Of a stretch of DNA of 64,000 nt, positions 47,633 to 60,149 are shown one piece after another (within the stretch, counting starts at the first letter, position 1; every line of letters starts with the position of its first letter). Source of the stretch: Holothuria scabra (lineage: Eukaryota > Echinodermata > Holothuroidea > Aspidochirotida > Holothuriidae); the NCBI GenBank assembly GCA_037179385.1, contig CM074189.1:24365648-24429647 (forward strand), in the 5' to 3' direction. Below the pieces are notes generated by a model that saw nothing but the letters and a program-made list of their open reading frames with translations, was not told the origin of the DNA and did not search any database. A program made the position numbers and the translations under genes.

Positions 47633-49388
47633 AAACTTTCAGAACTGATCATGACGGGAACTTTAATCTGATTATCATAATATCCATGATTTTTGTACGA
47701 TAGTTTTCACCAGAAGTGTATGCATCATCCTGAAATTCTTAGTGTGATATTTGCACCCTTCGGCTGGTGGCTCTACACAGATTCTCTTCTCTTTCCCATC
47801 ATGGCTATTTTAACCTCCTTTCACTAAGGGAATATATCAGACTAATTGTTGTTATTTGTGTGAATACCTTTGTGAAAGAGCACAACATTTCTATCTAAAG
47901 ATTAACAATCTAGCTGCATTCTTGCCACTTTCCTACTATATTTCACAAGTGTAAATTTTATATATTTTTATTTCGAAATTTATCGATATGTAAACTTTCA
48001 GGCACGTGTCCACTTATGCCTATTTGTGGAATCCTCCCTTAAGTAAAGAAAATATCCATAAACATGCCAGTACAATTAACACGACCTAAGCACAACCCTT
48101 AAGAATTACGGCGATGACTGTTCTGCATGAGTTGGCCAGCAATAGCTAGCCAACGGTTGGCCTTGCCAGGTCACACAGACTTAAAGCATGTTGTCAGCAT
48201 ACTGACTACTATGTAGTAGTATGTAGAATTACCTACATCATATGACCGTGCTTTACACGGAGCTGTTTTCTTACTTGTTTTCTATTGTGTTTATCTGTCG
48301 AATTTACAGGAGAAAACTTACGCAGAAAAATTATCCCCAAACAGGCCGTGAAGCTGTAAAACGTAAAGGCACATCCCGCGTCTTCGATATCCTTTAGTTA
48401 AGTCAGATCACCATTATTAACAGTCAATGTGGATTGCCATCAATCGGCGTAGACCTATACACACCCATGTAAGGTCTACGGTTTACACTGCTAAGCCGAC
48501 TCTGTCATTTAAAAAAGCACGACCATAATTTAATAGGCTCAATGCATTCCTCGCTTTCGTGAAAGGCTGTGCATTATTTCTGTGAGCCGTCGTACGTGGT
48601 TACTGCTTAACCACAGCATTAACTGTAATGCTAATAAAATATGCAGCCGAACTAGAGACATGACAAAGCACTCAATCATACAGCTGGTGCCTTTGAACTT
48701 GGGCAGTTGCACATGGTGACCTTTGTTTTATAGTGCAAAGCGACTGACCGAATTCATGCACTTCCTTTGTGCGTAAACATGTCTGGGTGTCTATAATCCG
48801 CCAACACTAACATTTAAACTTAGCATTGATGAAAGTAAATTCACGTTCTATAACAAAGTGAGTAGTAGGCTAGTGAAACCAGAATGTTTGCACACTAAGT
48901 TACTTTCAGAAAAGAAAATTATATGAAGGTGTAAAATTGCGGAAATGTTTAGCCTACTTTGAACAATTTTGTACTATGAGCATGATCATTTTCATACGCG
49001 CGAGTTTATGTTTCTGTTACCAATGGACAGATGGACGGATTAAATTAACGCTTACTTCACGATAGGCCTACGGTGTATCCTGCACAGCTGAGTACCTTAC
49101 TGTTTATAAAGGTAAGCCGAGTATATATACCAGCATACAGTTACTGCATGCAAGTCAAGTGCACCGTGTCAATTCTTGCTACACACTAAAGGGTGCAATA
49201 TTGTAAATTTTGACGTACATAGCCTACGACAATACGAAGTCCAGCTCTGTTGTGCGCGCTCTATCAAGTTTGAACAAATTTGTATATAAGGATTGAAATG
49301 GAGTAGCGGAAATCGTATCGCCACATTTTTTCCAAGATATTGGTATTTTGTCAATATTTTTTCAAACTTGAGCCGTTGTGAGTTGCAA
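47633..49388. other. intergenic, no supported gene
   Basis: Unremarkable sequence with no exon, RNA gene or repeat recognised. Confidence 0.4.
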
Positions 49389-49396
49389 TCCCTGAC

Positions 49397-51668
49397 CAGG
49401 GGTGGCGCCAGGATTTGCCCGACAGGGGGGCCAGAATATCAAGGCCCCGACATATCCACAAAGTCGATGTTATGTCCCGGTGGAACGTCACTTGAATTTG
49501 AGGGGAGCAGAGCCCGCCGAATTTATTGGCTTTCTTTTCAACATATAGGCCTACCTAAAAAACTGGAGTTTATTTGAACAAAATATTAAAATTTTTGAAA
49601 CAAATTTGGCTTTTGTTTAAAAAAAAATTGGTGTTTATTGAAGAATCTGTCCTTCATTAGGGAAAAATCAAAAACGTTATATAGGCGAAAGCTGAAATAA
49701 TAACGAAAAATTCCCCTCTTCCATTAAATGATACTGGTATGCCTTTCAAGAGCAAAATTAGGTAGTATCCCGGGTGATTAACGGAGATGGCTTTGATTAT
49801 TTATTGTAAGGAGCATTCATCGATACTGGAAAATTTTGCCACTTTCAACAGTCTAAAGCTTACATTGGAGAGAAAAACTGCAATTTTTATGACAGTTTGG
49901 AGGTTTTATGGAACAATCTGACGTTCTCATGAGATAAATCAAGTAGGGGGTGAACTGTAGATTTGCTGGGGTTACTGAAAATCATCATGCAGGTTCAGGC
50001 CTTCGGACCATATTGGAACGATCTCCCAAGCTGCTGAGGGAAAAAAGTTTGGCTTCGCATATGTTTGAAGTTAGTATATTTAATTTGTTGTCATAGGCGT
50101 ACGGGAGCCTTTCAGTTTGGGAGGGGCAGAATTGTTTTTTTTTTTTTTTGTTCAGAAAATGTAATCCTGCCCAAAAGACTGTTTAAGTCGAGCGCACAGA
50201 ATTTTTTGAAAAATTGAGAACCTCCAGACATCAGGAAATGGGCTCGTAACTAGAATTAAAAGGACATTACTTTCAGATTTCTTTCGCAATAAAATTGTCA
50301 CTCCAAAATACTGCCCCAAAACGAAAAACAACTTTTGAGCATGCATTGTTCTAAAAAGTAATCTGTTCTACCAAAACACTCTATCTATGCGGAGCGCTAC
50401 CATCAGTTGGCGCGGAGCGTACAGAAAATTGTTAAAAATCTAGCCCCTCAGATAGCCGGAATGGCATTTCCCAGACTTGTAACTAGAAATAACGTAGTTA
50501 TTTTGAGCTTTCCTTTAAAATGAAAGTTTCACTTCAGTACAAGAAAAAACCCATCTTGCTAAATGATCAGAAAAGTACCAGATAAAAGGTACCGCTAAAA
50601 TTGATGTAATGGTCTTGTTTCTTTTCGGCAGTTAGGGGAGAAACTACGGTATGCAACGGAATTGAAAACATACTATAATGTTTTGGACTGTATGAAGAAT
50701 ATTCGTTAAATTCAATTGCAAGGTCCACTAAATAGATGAAATTTTTACGTGACTGGCCGAACTCCGGACTATTAATGGTTTTACTCCCAACGTATTTGAA
50801 AATATGGCACGTTACAAGGTGCCTTCAAATAAATTCTTAGTCAAACTTATGTGGGAGATATGCTCACACCACTTTTTATCATTATGTGTAGCTGAAAACA
50901 CATTGCCGATATTTATTACTGTTGTGAGAATTCGGCTGTCCGGGTATACAGGCCAGATGGCAGACCATTGGGTACTGCATGCACATGAACTGCCGCTCGT
51001 CCGTTTTTGAAGGGATAATTCGGAATTGTGAGTTTCCTTGAAGAATATGGTCTTCTAGTAAGCAAAATCAAGGCCGTCCGATTGACTGAACTTATCAGGC
51101 CCTCATCTTTTATCGTGGGTTTGTTGATGAAGGATACCCGACAAAATTGGGTTTTATCAACAACAGGGGTTGGTTGGTTGGCCTTTCGCGCAAGGATTGA
51201 AAATGGGATGAGGGATAACAAACCTAGTAAGGAGTTATTAAAACCGACTCAGATATGCATTAAAATCGCGTTAAAAAAAAAGAAAAAAAAAACTAACTTC
51301 ATAAAGAAAAAACATCATCATCATCATCATCCATCCAGTAACTTCAGTCCTTTACGTTTTCAATGCTTAGGCCTCCCCGAAAAAATTGTCGTCCTTCCCC
51401 GACGGGGGAGGAACTGAGACAAGGTACATAGAATGAGGTCTAACAGAGCTAGGAAGTGATTTAAAATCGATTCCGATATGTATTAAAATAGCATTACAAA
51501 ACAAAGGATATGTTCTAGATCACCCATCCAATAACTCCAGTGCTTGTAGGGTTAATTTTTTTATTTATTTTTTTATTTATTTTAGGCCTCCCCGACGAAA
51601 CCGCCGACCTTCCCCGACGGGGGGCCACTGTTCCCCGACGCCCCCCCCCCCCGCTGGCGCCACCCCTG
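49397..51668. mobile_element. hAT-type transposon, 2.27 kb, apparently without transposase
   Basis: Perfect 15-bp TIRs, CAGGGGTGGCGCCAG, lie at both ends. TCCCTGAC (49389-49396) and TCCCAGAC (51669-51676) form an 8-bp target duplication with one mismatch. The interior contains a tandem-like pair of modules (about 50170-50330 and 50396-50560, sharing GCGCGGAGCGTACAGAAAA-type words) and C/G runs. The 129-codon frame at 51028-51417 has a microsatellite-derived His run and no hAT dimerisation motif. I regard the element as non-autonomous or eroded, and probably composite through nested insertions. Confidence 0.85.
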
Positions 51669-51676
51669 TCCCAGAC

Positions 51677-52435
51677 TTCCTCGAGTCCTTGTCCACACCA
51701 ATAATACGATACACTCACGATATAGAAGCGGAGAATAGGAACAGTGATCCCCTAAGCGGATGTTGGTGGGGGCGAAGCATTTGGGCTCAAAATGCCTCCA
51801 AGATAGTTGGAACTAGCACTTGATAGGCATACTCATATTCCCTCCTTACAAATAGGAAAAACTAAGCATGGAATATGATTTTAAAAATTGTCGAATAATA
51901 ACCGTATGATTTACTGAAACATTTTCCAGTGGGAAGGCTGTTGTCCCTGGGCCATGTAAAACGAGCCGATGGCTTTGAAAACATCTGCCACGAAATACTT
52001 TATAACCAAGACCAGACAAAATAGATTGAGCAACTTTGAGATTGATTTAGCCGAGATTTAAAGTCAAGCCGAAGGTGGTTCCTATTCTCTCAGACAAAAT
52101 ACCCGTTCTTTAAATTCACACATGTCTTCAGGAAACTGGGGTAATCTAAAATTGGGAAGACGCATTCAGCGGGCTATACGGCCTCAGGCTTCCCCTTTTC
52201 GCCGAATCAACAATAAAATATACGAGAAAATAGAAGTGCAACTCCCTCACACACCTGCTTTCTCTAAGGTCACCCCTCGATCCTTTGTGAAATGTCTGGA
52301 TCCGCACCTGACCCTGCTTCTGTTTTCTAATTTTTGTCTATTATCAACCAAAGCAATGGTTTAACTGCACCCTTTTTCCAAGAGTGGGGGGAGCTAAATG
52401 TTCCGAAAATTTAATATATTACTGCATTAGGAAAG
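51677..52435. repeat. repeat-derived sequence
   Basis: CTTTCTCTAAGGTC followed by AAATGTCTGGATCCGCACCTGA at 52258-52310 recurs as AAATGTCTGGATCCGCGCCT at 54315-54340. This is probably a shared transposon end. No gene is supported. Confidence 0.4.
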
Positions 52436-52439
52436 GAGA

Positions 52440-53760
52440 CGTTTAAGCGTTTTTCAACAGACATTTGATTCATGGATATTGTAGTAAAGTTTGGAGTTGG
52501 AATTTTTTCCCAAAAGTTTTTGGTTTCTAGTGAAAGGTAGCTTGAAAACGACGAAATCGGATGTTACCATATGTGACACCACATCATCAAGAGACACGGG
52601 CAGCTATATTGCTATTTTTGTAATTGTCTTCCATAGAATTCCAAATTTTCTTCAATGAAAGCTCTTGATTTTGAAATATTTTTTTCTAAAAAGGACAGCA
52701 AAGTTTGGGAAACTTGAAATGTCATCGGAGAGTGTCAATCCGTAGGTCTTAGATAACATTATATAGCAACAATGATTCAGTCGTCGTGCAATCATTCTCA
52801 GATTTGCCAAAAATATATGAAGCAAACTCTTTAGAAATTTCCTTACAGGAAACCCAGAATCCAAAGCCCTCTGCAGTACCAGCTCCATATCTACATACAT
52901 TTGTTAAAAAGGGGCAAAAAGTTCGGCAAGATTCGCGCTCCGCAATACGTCCAAGATACAGTGGTATTCACACTTGAAAGAAAATTCGGGAAACTTAGCT
53001 ACTACTTTCAAACCCGCGAGACCGGCTTTCTGAGGGATCGCGATTTATGTTCTCATCAGATACCTTTCCCCCTGTCACTCGAGTAGTCTGTGTAGACGGA
53101 TTCTTTATTTATTGAAGTGTCAAAATGTTATCAATGATCAATGTTGCAGTGCAGTGACTTAGCTTCAGGAAGGAGGGGCGATTGCCCAAAGCTCGACAGA
53201 GTGAACAATTTGGAAATTTGATATTTGAGACACCAATCAAATCCAGTGCGGTTTTCCCAATTTTTCCTGCATAAAATTCCGAATTCTTCCTAATAAAAAC
53301 TTCATATTTGTAATTGTTAGTTTTAAAAGGGCAGAACTTTCCGCCCGCTTCGCGCACCAAAACCTGCAATCCTTTCTGCAGCAAGAAGTCGCTTATAAAG
53401 TAGTCCCTATGGCAAGCTTTTTTGAGCCGCTTAAGTGCAGTCTCCATCAAAGTTTCTTCAATAAAGGCTTTTAATTTTTAAAAATTATGTCTAAAAAAGA
53501 TAACAAAGTTTCGGGAGCTTTTTGTATGTCGCCGAGAAGCCTTAATCCGCACTCCTTAGATAACATTTTGTAACAACAACGATCTTCAGTCGACATTCTG
53601 TCTCAGATATTTGCTAACAGGAAATGCAGATTCTTCGATGGTGCCACAAATATTCAAATATCCTTACAGGAAACCCTGAGTCTAAACTATTTCTTGCAAT
53701 ACAAGCTCCGTATTTACAAATGTGTAAAATTACCCAAAGTTTCGACGTTCGCATTCCAGT
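52440..53760. repeat. two diverged copies of a dispersed repeat module
   Basis: Blocks at about 52640-52910 and 53450-53740 share TTCTTCAATNAAAGCTTTT, CTTAGATAACATT, a CAACAATGAT/CAACAACGAT word and CCTTACAGGAAACCC. An inverted copy lies at 62085-62345. The family is non-coding, has no identified ends and often sits beside hAT elements here. Confidence 0.6.
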
Positions 53761-53940
53761 AGTGTTCAATCTTAAGAAAAAATCAGATCCTTTTTTCATT
53801 AAAAGAAAAATGTTCTTGCTCGTAGGAAAAAGCGAAAAATTCAGCGTCAAAAACGTTCCTTTTGGTCAGTGGGGTAGGTAGAGGAACATGACCCAAAATT
53901 GTCCCTCCCCCCTCCCACCTTCATATTGCTTCCTACGCCA

Positions 53941-54232
53941 CAGGGCCGTCGGAAGCGGGGGCTGGGGGGCTGCAGCCCCCCCCCCCAATAATTTTGCCAT
54001 ATATAGTTTTTTTTGGGGGGGAAGTGAACATTTTATTACAACGAAAGGTCAAAATAAGGACTGATTAGATACTATTAACAAGCCCAGGAAATTCATTTCC
54101 AGCTGTCTGAGGGGTTGGGATTTTTCAAAATTTTCTGTACGCTCCGCGCCAACCGATGGTGGCGCTCCGCTTAGATAGTCAGCCCGAGTCAGCCCCCCCC
54201 CCCCCAATCGAAAATACCTTCCGACGGCACTG
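53941..54232. mobile_element. hAT-like MITE, 292 bp
   Basis: The left end is CAGGGCCGTCGGAAG and the right end is the inverse of CAGTGCCGTCGGAAG (14 of 15 match). CGCCA directly abuts both ends, giving only a partial target duplication. The interior carries C runs and, in reverse, the TTTTCTGTACGCTCCGCGCC module found in the 49397-51668 element, so the two are related. Confidence 0.7.
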
Positions 54233-54240
54233 CGCCACTG

Positions 54241-55140
54241 AGATATTCAGACAGAGGATCACCGGACGTCCCTGCTGCCCACTTTCTCTAAGTTCAACCT
54301 CCCCCCCCCCTCTCTTAAATGTCTGGATCCGCGCCTAATTAGGGGGTTCTGAGCTGTACTGAACTCTGTTCTGTTCGCAGAGTCGCAAGTTGTCCCAGGT
54401 GTATATATGTGAACATGTGCCAGGTTGTAGCATGTTGCTTCAGTTTGCACTGTTTGTCAATTGTATGGCACAGGGTTACGTCCTATGCAAAAGATTAGAA
54501 CACCAGGCCAAATCAGGATGTTAAGGCCATCCGCATGTTATCTGCAGTGGGAAAGAGAAGGCTGTATTGGGTGGCGTTTCACCCTGAGTCCTTTTACCAC
54601 CTTCCTCCACCTTTCCCACCATTACTGAGGCAAGTTTGTCAATGAAAAAGTCAATTCGGGTTTAGTCTGTTTGGATGAAGTCTTCTTTTTTGGTTATTTG
54701 GTAAACACATACATATTTTGACCGTCGATCGGGGACACATTTTTAACCATGATAATGTGGATATCACCACTTTGGGTGTATAGACACTTGTCTAGGGGAA
54801 AAAACGCCCATGTCCCAAATTTACTGGTACTACACAGATACACATACATCCATGCACTAGTCCACGGTTTGTCACCTAATGTTAGGTCCATCACATGGAA
54901 ATTGGAGAAAACTCCAAAATGCTTCAAACTTGCTGTGGTACATCCTTGAAACGTGAGAAATTCAATTTCATGGCTAATTTTGCATTTGGCAAGTGGGGAT
55001 ATCCCCACTTGCAGGTGTATCCACACTTGCCCGGAGAAAAAAAGACTCATGTCCCCGTTTTACACCAAAAACATACGCAAATGAGATTGTTTTATGCAAA
55101 TACACACGCACACACACACACACACAAACACTGGGGACGC
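54241..55140. repeat. repeat-derived sequence including a diverged direct duplication
   Basis: GATATCACCACTTTGGGTGTAT at 54761 and GATATCCCCACTTGCAGGTGTA at 54999 head similar 60-bp blocks. A (CA)n run occupies 55098-55128. No gene is supported. Confidence 0.45.
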
Positions 55141-55274
55141 TAAAGGGGCGAAAATGGAACAAAACAATATTGCTTCGGAGACTTTATAGCAGGAGGCAGC
55201 GAGTTGTATCTGGCTCTCTGACCGTACTTTTTAGTGTAGGCAGACAGGTCGAGGAACAGCGATCAGAAACAATC

Positions 55275-55319
55275 ATGGCGGAGAAAAGTTTAGACGCATC
55301 TAGTTTGCGAGGAAGGAAA
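55275..55319 (+). CDS. probable first coding exon of an unidentified gene
   Basis: ATG at 55275 lies in a good context (ACAATCATGGCGG) and opens MAEKSLDASSLRGRK, fifteen codons in phase 0. It is followed at once by GTATGTT, a consensus 5' splice site; reading through gives a stop five codons later. A 5' UTR of unknown length precedes it. The Met-Ala-Glu start and splice layout are typical of an animal first exon, but the peptide is too short to identify and the next exon was not found. The gene would run rightward, toward the oppositely oriented EGF gene. Confidence 0.45.
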
Positions 55320-56710
55320 GTATGTTATCGGTGTTAAATGGTGATAAGAAATGTTAGAATGAAAGCTTTGTGCAGTCGTTGATGCTGATAACGAAGAATA
55401 AGACTGAAGCCTATGTTAATTTTGATTACATACGATTTCGATCATGCGAACGGTTTGTGGGATCAAGTGTGCCGGGACAGTTTAAATGGTCGTTGGTCGT
55501 TTGATGGCCAGATTATAACTTGCGCTCTGCCGCCTATACTATCTTTCATGGGAACGAGCAAAAAAATGTGGGCGATGCGCACTGTTTAAGGAAAAAATGT
55601 CCTAACTGGCTAGCGATAACCCCAGTCCACAACCTGATCCCTAACCCGAACAAAGAATACAGTCCGTACAATACAATGGAAACAACCAGTTAAGAAACAC
55701 CTTGTTAAACAGTGCACATTTACCCCAAAATGAGTGAGTCGGTTCTTTCATGCGATTTCTCATGCAGTCGGAAAATGTAACTCTTTGAGTCCACGTTTAG
55801 CAAACTGCTCAACTTCGATGAAACTTATGTAAAAAAAACCTATGTATAATAGGAAGCCCGTATGGTACGCATGCCTAATTGTCATCTACTGTACTCTTTC
55901 ACCGGTTAGTTACTCTTACTATTAGGGTTATATGCATCGTAATCGCACATTGCATGTAAGTAAAACTAGCTTGTAGAAAGGGCATGCAAGCTCATTTTCC
56001 AATCAAAAGCCTTTTAACGTATCAATTTGATCCAAATGATTCTTTTTCGCTGGCAGTTTTCTCATCACTGTGCAATTCGCATATTTTTTTTAGAAAAATG
56101 TAAACCTTTTGGCAACATTTCCTCAAAATAACGTTTACCTGGATTCTTTTCAAGCTATTTCCGGTCGCTTGAAGACGTTTTTGAATTGTTCGTTTGCCTG
56201 TCTGCCTGTGCAGCGCCTCTTTGGCTGCTGATACCTAGGCTGCGATGAGCTGAAGGAAAGACCTTCGCCCGCTCCGAGAGCTTATTGCCTGTACGCTTCG
56301 GTCCAACCGATGGGCGTCGCTCTTCTAAAAAGAGTTTTGAAAATTCAGTCTTCTTTTTAAAAGCATCTGATAGTTATTCATTTTGTTCTGCCGAGAAGGG
56401 ATTCGATCCGCAACCCCTAGATGCGAAAACATAATATCATGAGGAATGGTAAGAGGGATTTATGGTGCTTTGAAAATAATCTGATCAAACTGTCCTGTAG
56501 GAAAAAATCTCTTAGGGTTGAATTCTTGGCGACTTTTAAGCCGATCATACGTTGTTTTGTTCTTTGTCTTGTTCTGTAACTATCAATTTAATGACTATCT
56601 TTATAGGTACATTTTGGGTGATCCACACACATAATTTCATTTGAATAATTATTCATTCCTCCTTTTCGTCCTGCTTGATATCCGGGATTGCGGTCCTTCC
56701 ACCACGACAG
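55320..56710. other. likely first intron or intergenic, no further exon recognised
   Basis: Open frames are short. A TTCGATCC word at 56400 resembles a tRNA B box, but no cloverleaf can be drawn around it. Confidence 0.35.
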
Positions 56711-56712
56711 TA

Positions 56713-57023
56713 TGGCGAGCAATATACCGACTTACACTGAGATACACCAGTTAAGATTGACACATACCTATTTAAATCGACATATGACAATTTAATTCGA
56801 CATGAACACACACCGATCTAATTCGACATAAATCAACATCAACATCAAATATGTTAAAGAGCTAAATTGTTATATGCCGATTTAAACTGGCATATGTCAA
56901 TTTAAAACGGGAAACAATTTAAATCTGTATATATCGATTTGAGTTGGTATATCTCAGTTCAAATTGGTATGTGTTGAATTAAATTTGTATATGTTGATTC
57001 CCTATGATATCGACTGCTTGCCA
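56713..57023. mobile_element. TA-flanked foldback MITE, 311 bp
   Basis: The ends TGGCGAGCA and TGCTTGCCA are inverted (one mismatch) and each is flanked by TA, as in Tc1/mariner-type insertions. The interior is built of about 21-bp subrepeats such as ATTTAAATCGACATATGNCA. They read in one direction on the left and inverted on the right, so the whole element can fold back. Confidence 0.75.
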
Positions 57024-57277
57024 TAAGACAAAGCTTTCTAAGGATTTCCAACCTTTTCCGTTATTTTCATCTCTTCCCCTGCTCTGAGGGCTCAGCTAGG
57101 CCCAGTTAGGCTGGGCCCAGTTTCGACAGCTGAAGTCCAGCTGGGGTCTAGCTGGGCTTCAGCTGATAAAGGATAGCTCGTTTGGTCTCAGCGTGGGAAC
57201 CCCCTGACAAACACGATTTGGTCCAAGCTTCGGCACAGCAAGTAGCCAGCTGAAGTACATTTTGGGACCAAACTGGT

Positions 57278-57488
57278 CACGCTCTTAAAAAGTCTAGTCA
57301 ATGGGGGCACGAACTGGAATGTTGTCAAATATTTGACAAGATTTGTTTCAAAATTGACTAGAAATGGCTCAGAAATTATACTGATCTTTTCATTAATGAT
57401 TCGAATCTAGTCAAAGTTTTGACAAGATTACGGTTCGTGCCCAGATTGATTAGATTCTAGTCAAATTTGACTAGGACGTCTTAGAGTG
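57278..57488. mobile_element. short MITE with CTAGTCAA repeats
   Basis: The left end CACGCTCTTAAAAAGTCTAG is matched by the inverse of the right end CTAGGACGTCTTAGAGTG. Inside, GGGCACGAAC and GTTCGTGCCC form a second inverted pair, and TAGTCAA/TTGACAA words recur in both orientations. A related TTGACTA-rich patch lies at 58380-58600. Confidence 0.65.
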
Positions 57489-58748
57489 CTTGATTGCGGG
57501 GGATTGAGGGTTATTGCATAAGACTACTCGCCTGTGAAAAGATGCATTTCTGCATGATTGAGTGTGCGTCTTCCTCCGTGGAGCGGGAAGTGAAATTTGT
57601 CCTAGCACCTCGCGAGTCCTTTGTTGCAGCCTATAATGACCAGAGGCATTAGTGAACCTTAACATCTTGGTCATTCAGAGGGTGGGGAGGAGGTGGGAAT
57701 GCACTTAAGGGGTTCTCGAGATTAGGTAGATACACTGAGGATACACTGAGACTCTGCGTAATCTTAATCAGGACTCCCAAAACCTAACGTTTACTTATTC
57801 TCATCTGGTACCAAACTTCTTTCCCATTCATACTCCGCGACTGATTCTATAAAACCATTAAATTTTCTTCCAATTTCGGGAAGATACAAGTCTACATGCA
57901 GTCATTGAAACTCGTTTTTTTTTTGTTTGGTCTAGGTACAAGATTTCATACAAAAGTGGATGATCTTTGTCAGTATAGGTTAAACGTGGAGCCAAACATA
58001 AGAGATTTTACAAGGACAACAAAATTTTGAGAGTAAATCTATGTTAGACAAAGATTGGTGGCATTTACTAACGAAGTATCCAAGATCCATCAATTTACAT
58101 ATTTACGCTGTTTCATCCCCCATGAAAATAGTGCATAATGTAGCATTGTAAGAAATGACAAAGCGGAAAACTCTGTTATACTCTGTAACATACTTCTACA
58201 TACTGTCTTTATGTCAAGATGAAATCAAGCTTTACTAAAACTTCATATATAATTCGACAAGCCTACTCCCTACTTCCCATACAATAGAGATATTTAATTA
58301 AAAGAATTGTGAATTACTTATTTATATAGTTATAAAAAATATCACATACAATTAGTCACACAGTTCCTGAATCGACCAATCACGTTAGTCAACAATATTG
58401 ACTAATATTTGACTATTATTTGAACCAGTTGAAAAAGTCTCTAACAAATAGAAAGCCTCCTTGACTAAGTTTTGACTGATGTTCTTTAGTCCAATACTAC
58501 GAAATTAGTCAGAACTCATAAAAAATTAGTTAAATATGAGTGACAAATGTGGTTAGTCAATTCAAACACCGCTTGATTAAATAATGTTTAGAGGGTATAG
58601 ATAGAAAGATATGAAAAATTCTCTTCCTTTAAGCTTATTCCCGACTATCAAGATTATAAAGGTGAGTTTTTTAAAAATATATATAACATGAGTATGATGA
58701 CAATCATCTTATAATACGCCGCTTTCTGAAGGTCAATGAACCAGTTAC
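57489..58748. other. non-coding, probably intron of the EGF-repeat gene on the right
   Basis: Includes the 58380-58600 patch of TAGTCAA/TTGACTA words, a likely second member of the 57278 MITE family. No exon was recognised. Confidence 0.4.
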
Positions 58749-58836
58749 GGACATGTTCCGTCGTAAGAATCGCATGTACCGCTCGCACAAGAACAGGTAT
58801 TCTCACAATTTGTTCCCCAAAATCCTCGTGGACACG
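58749..58836 (-). CDS. EGF/laminin-type repeat exon (Tie/MEGF-like)
   Basis: Minus-strand exon after the acceptor CCCTATACAG, ending at 58749 before the donor GTAACT. It reads CPRGFWGTNCENTCSCASGT followed by CDSYDGTCP. The spacing (C-x8-C-x3-C-x-C-x4-C-x6-C) is that of the tandem EGF repeats in extracellular proteins such as MEGF, SREC or Tie receptors. It starts in phase 1, matching the end of the exon at 61148, so the two can be spliced directly. Repeats of this kind are disulfide-bonded extracellular modules that usually mediate ligand or matrix binding. No signal peptide or transmembrane exon was found. Confidence 0.7.
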
Positions 58837-60149
58837 CTGTATAGGGAAAAGTGAAAATCAGATAGTTAATGACAATGGATATCTCCTTTTAATGCTGGTA
58901 TCATGCTGGTAAGAAATCCTAACTGCTGTGGAAATGTGTTTGAAACAGTTTAAGGTGATGTTCTCGAGGAATAATCATATAAGAAGAGTTTTCATCATTG
59001 TGACATTATGCAGGCAATTTTATCGGAACTGAGTAGAATTTGCAGTCACAGTCATCATATCGTGATATGTAATCGGCATGTTTGACAAACATGGAAAATT
59101 TACCATTCCCCGTGTTCAGTCAGTCAGTCCGGCTGTATTTCAGTACAAATATCAATAAAAGATTATTTTTGCTTCGTGAAACTTAACTACTTTTTTTAAA
59201 CACATTTGGTATTCGGCATGCCAGCATCTCGAGGATAGCACATCAAGACTTTTCGGAAAGTTTCATCTCGTTCTGATTCGAGGTTACCTAAAAATATTAA
59301 AAGAGGTTTAGGCAGTATATCTTCCTTTTAATGTTACGGAGTGTGGCTGAGGCAATGGGTTTTTTTACTATGCGTGAGTGCGCATTAAATTAATTGAATA
59401 ATTTTTTTTTGCAAATAGCAGTTACAAAATATTGTGGGAGAGTCGGTTTCTAGAGCTTGATGTGCCTCAAAATTTTCCACAGTTAAATGGTATTATACTG
59501 GTAGAGGCGCAGAAGAAGAGACTAAGAGACAGACAGAAGTTCTTTTCGTTGAGTCAAAATATATTGTAGCGACCGCAACCGCAAACTTAATTGTCACATC
59601 ATATACAAGACTCCGGAACTCCATTAAACTACCAAAAATATAAAGAAATACAAAAATATATCAGTATAAATATATAAACGTTTTCGCTTTTCATAAACTA
59701 ATTTCTCGTATTTCGACACAAACATTAATTGCACAATTACACATCAAAGTAATATAACTTTCACACACACCTAAACTCCATACGCAAATTCTACTCAAGG
59801 GCGGGGCAGGGGAAAGGGAAGGGAATTATTGCACAAACCACCTCTCAGCACCACACTGCAAATTACATACATTCAAACATACTCTGGACCAACCCCAAGG
59901 TTTCTCTACTCAAAAACCGTACATACGTCTTTGGCCCTTTGGAGTGGCTTCAGCACCGGAATAGTTATACAAGTTTCCATCCCCAAGTGTACAAGCATAC
60001 AATATAATACAAGCACATCGTCTCGCAATTACTTCAGCAAGACACTACCATGCCACGTGCAACCTCTTTTGAAGGTATAAAATACGAGCATCTCCTTTGC
60101 AAGTTGGTTTAGAGAGACGCTACCCACGCAAAAGCAACAAAGCAAAGTC
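58837..60149. other. intron of the EGF-repeat gene, no other exon recognised
   Basis: Lies between the two compatible minus-strand EGF exons. No further cysteine-rich frame was found in it. Confidence 0.5.

Noticed and set aside
51028..51417. 129-codon frame inside the hAT element as a transposase
   Set aside because: No hAT motifs; its tail is Lys and His homopolymer from A runs and a CAT microsatellite.
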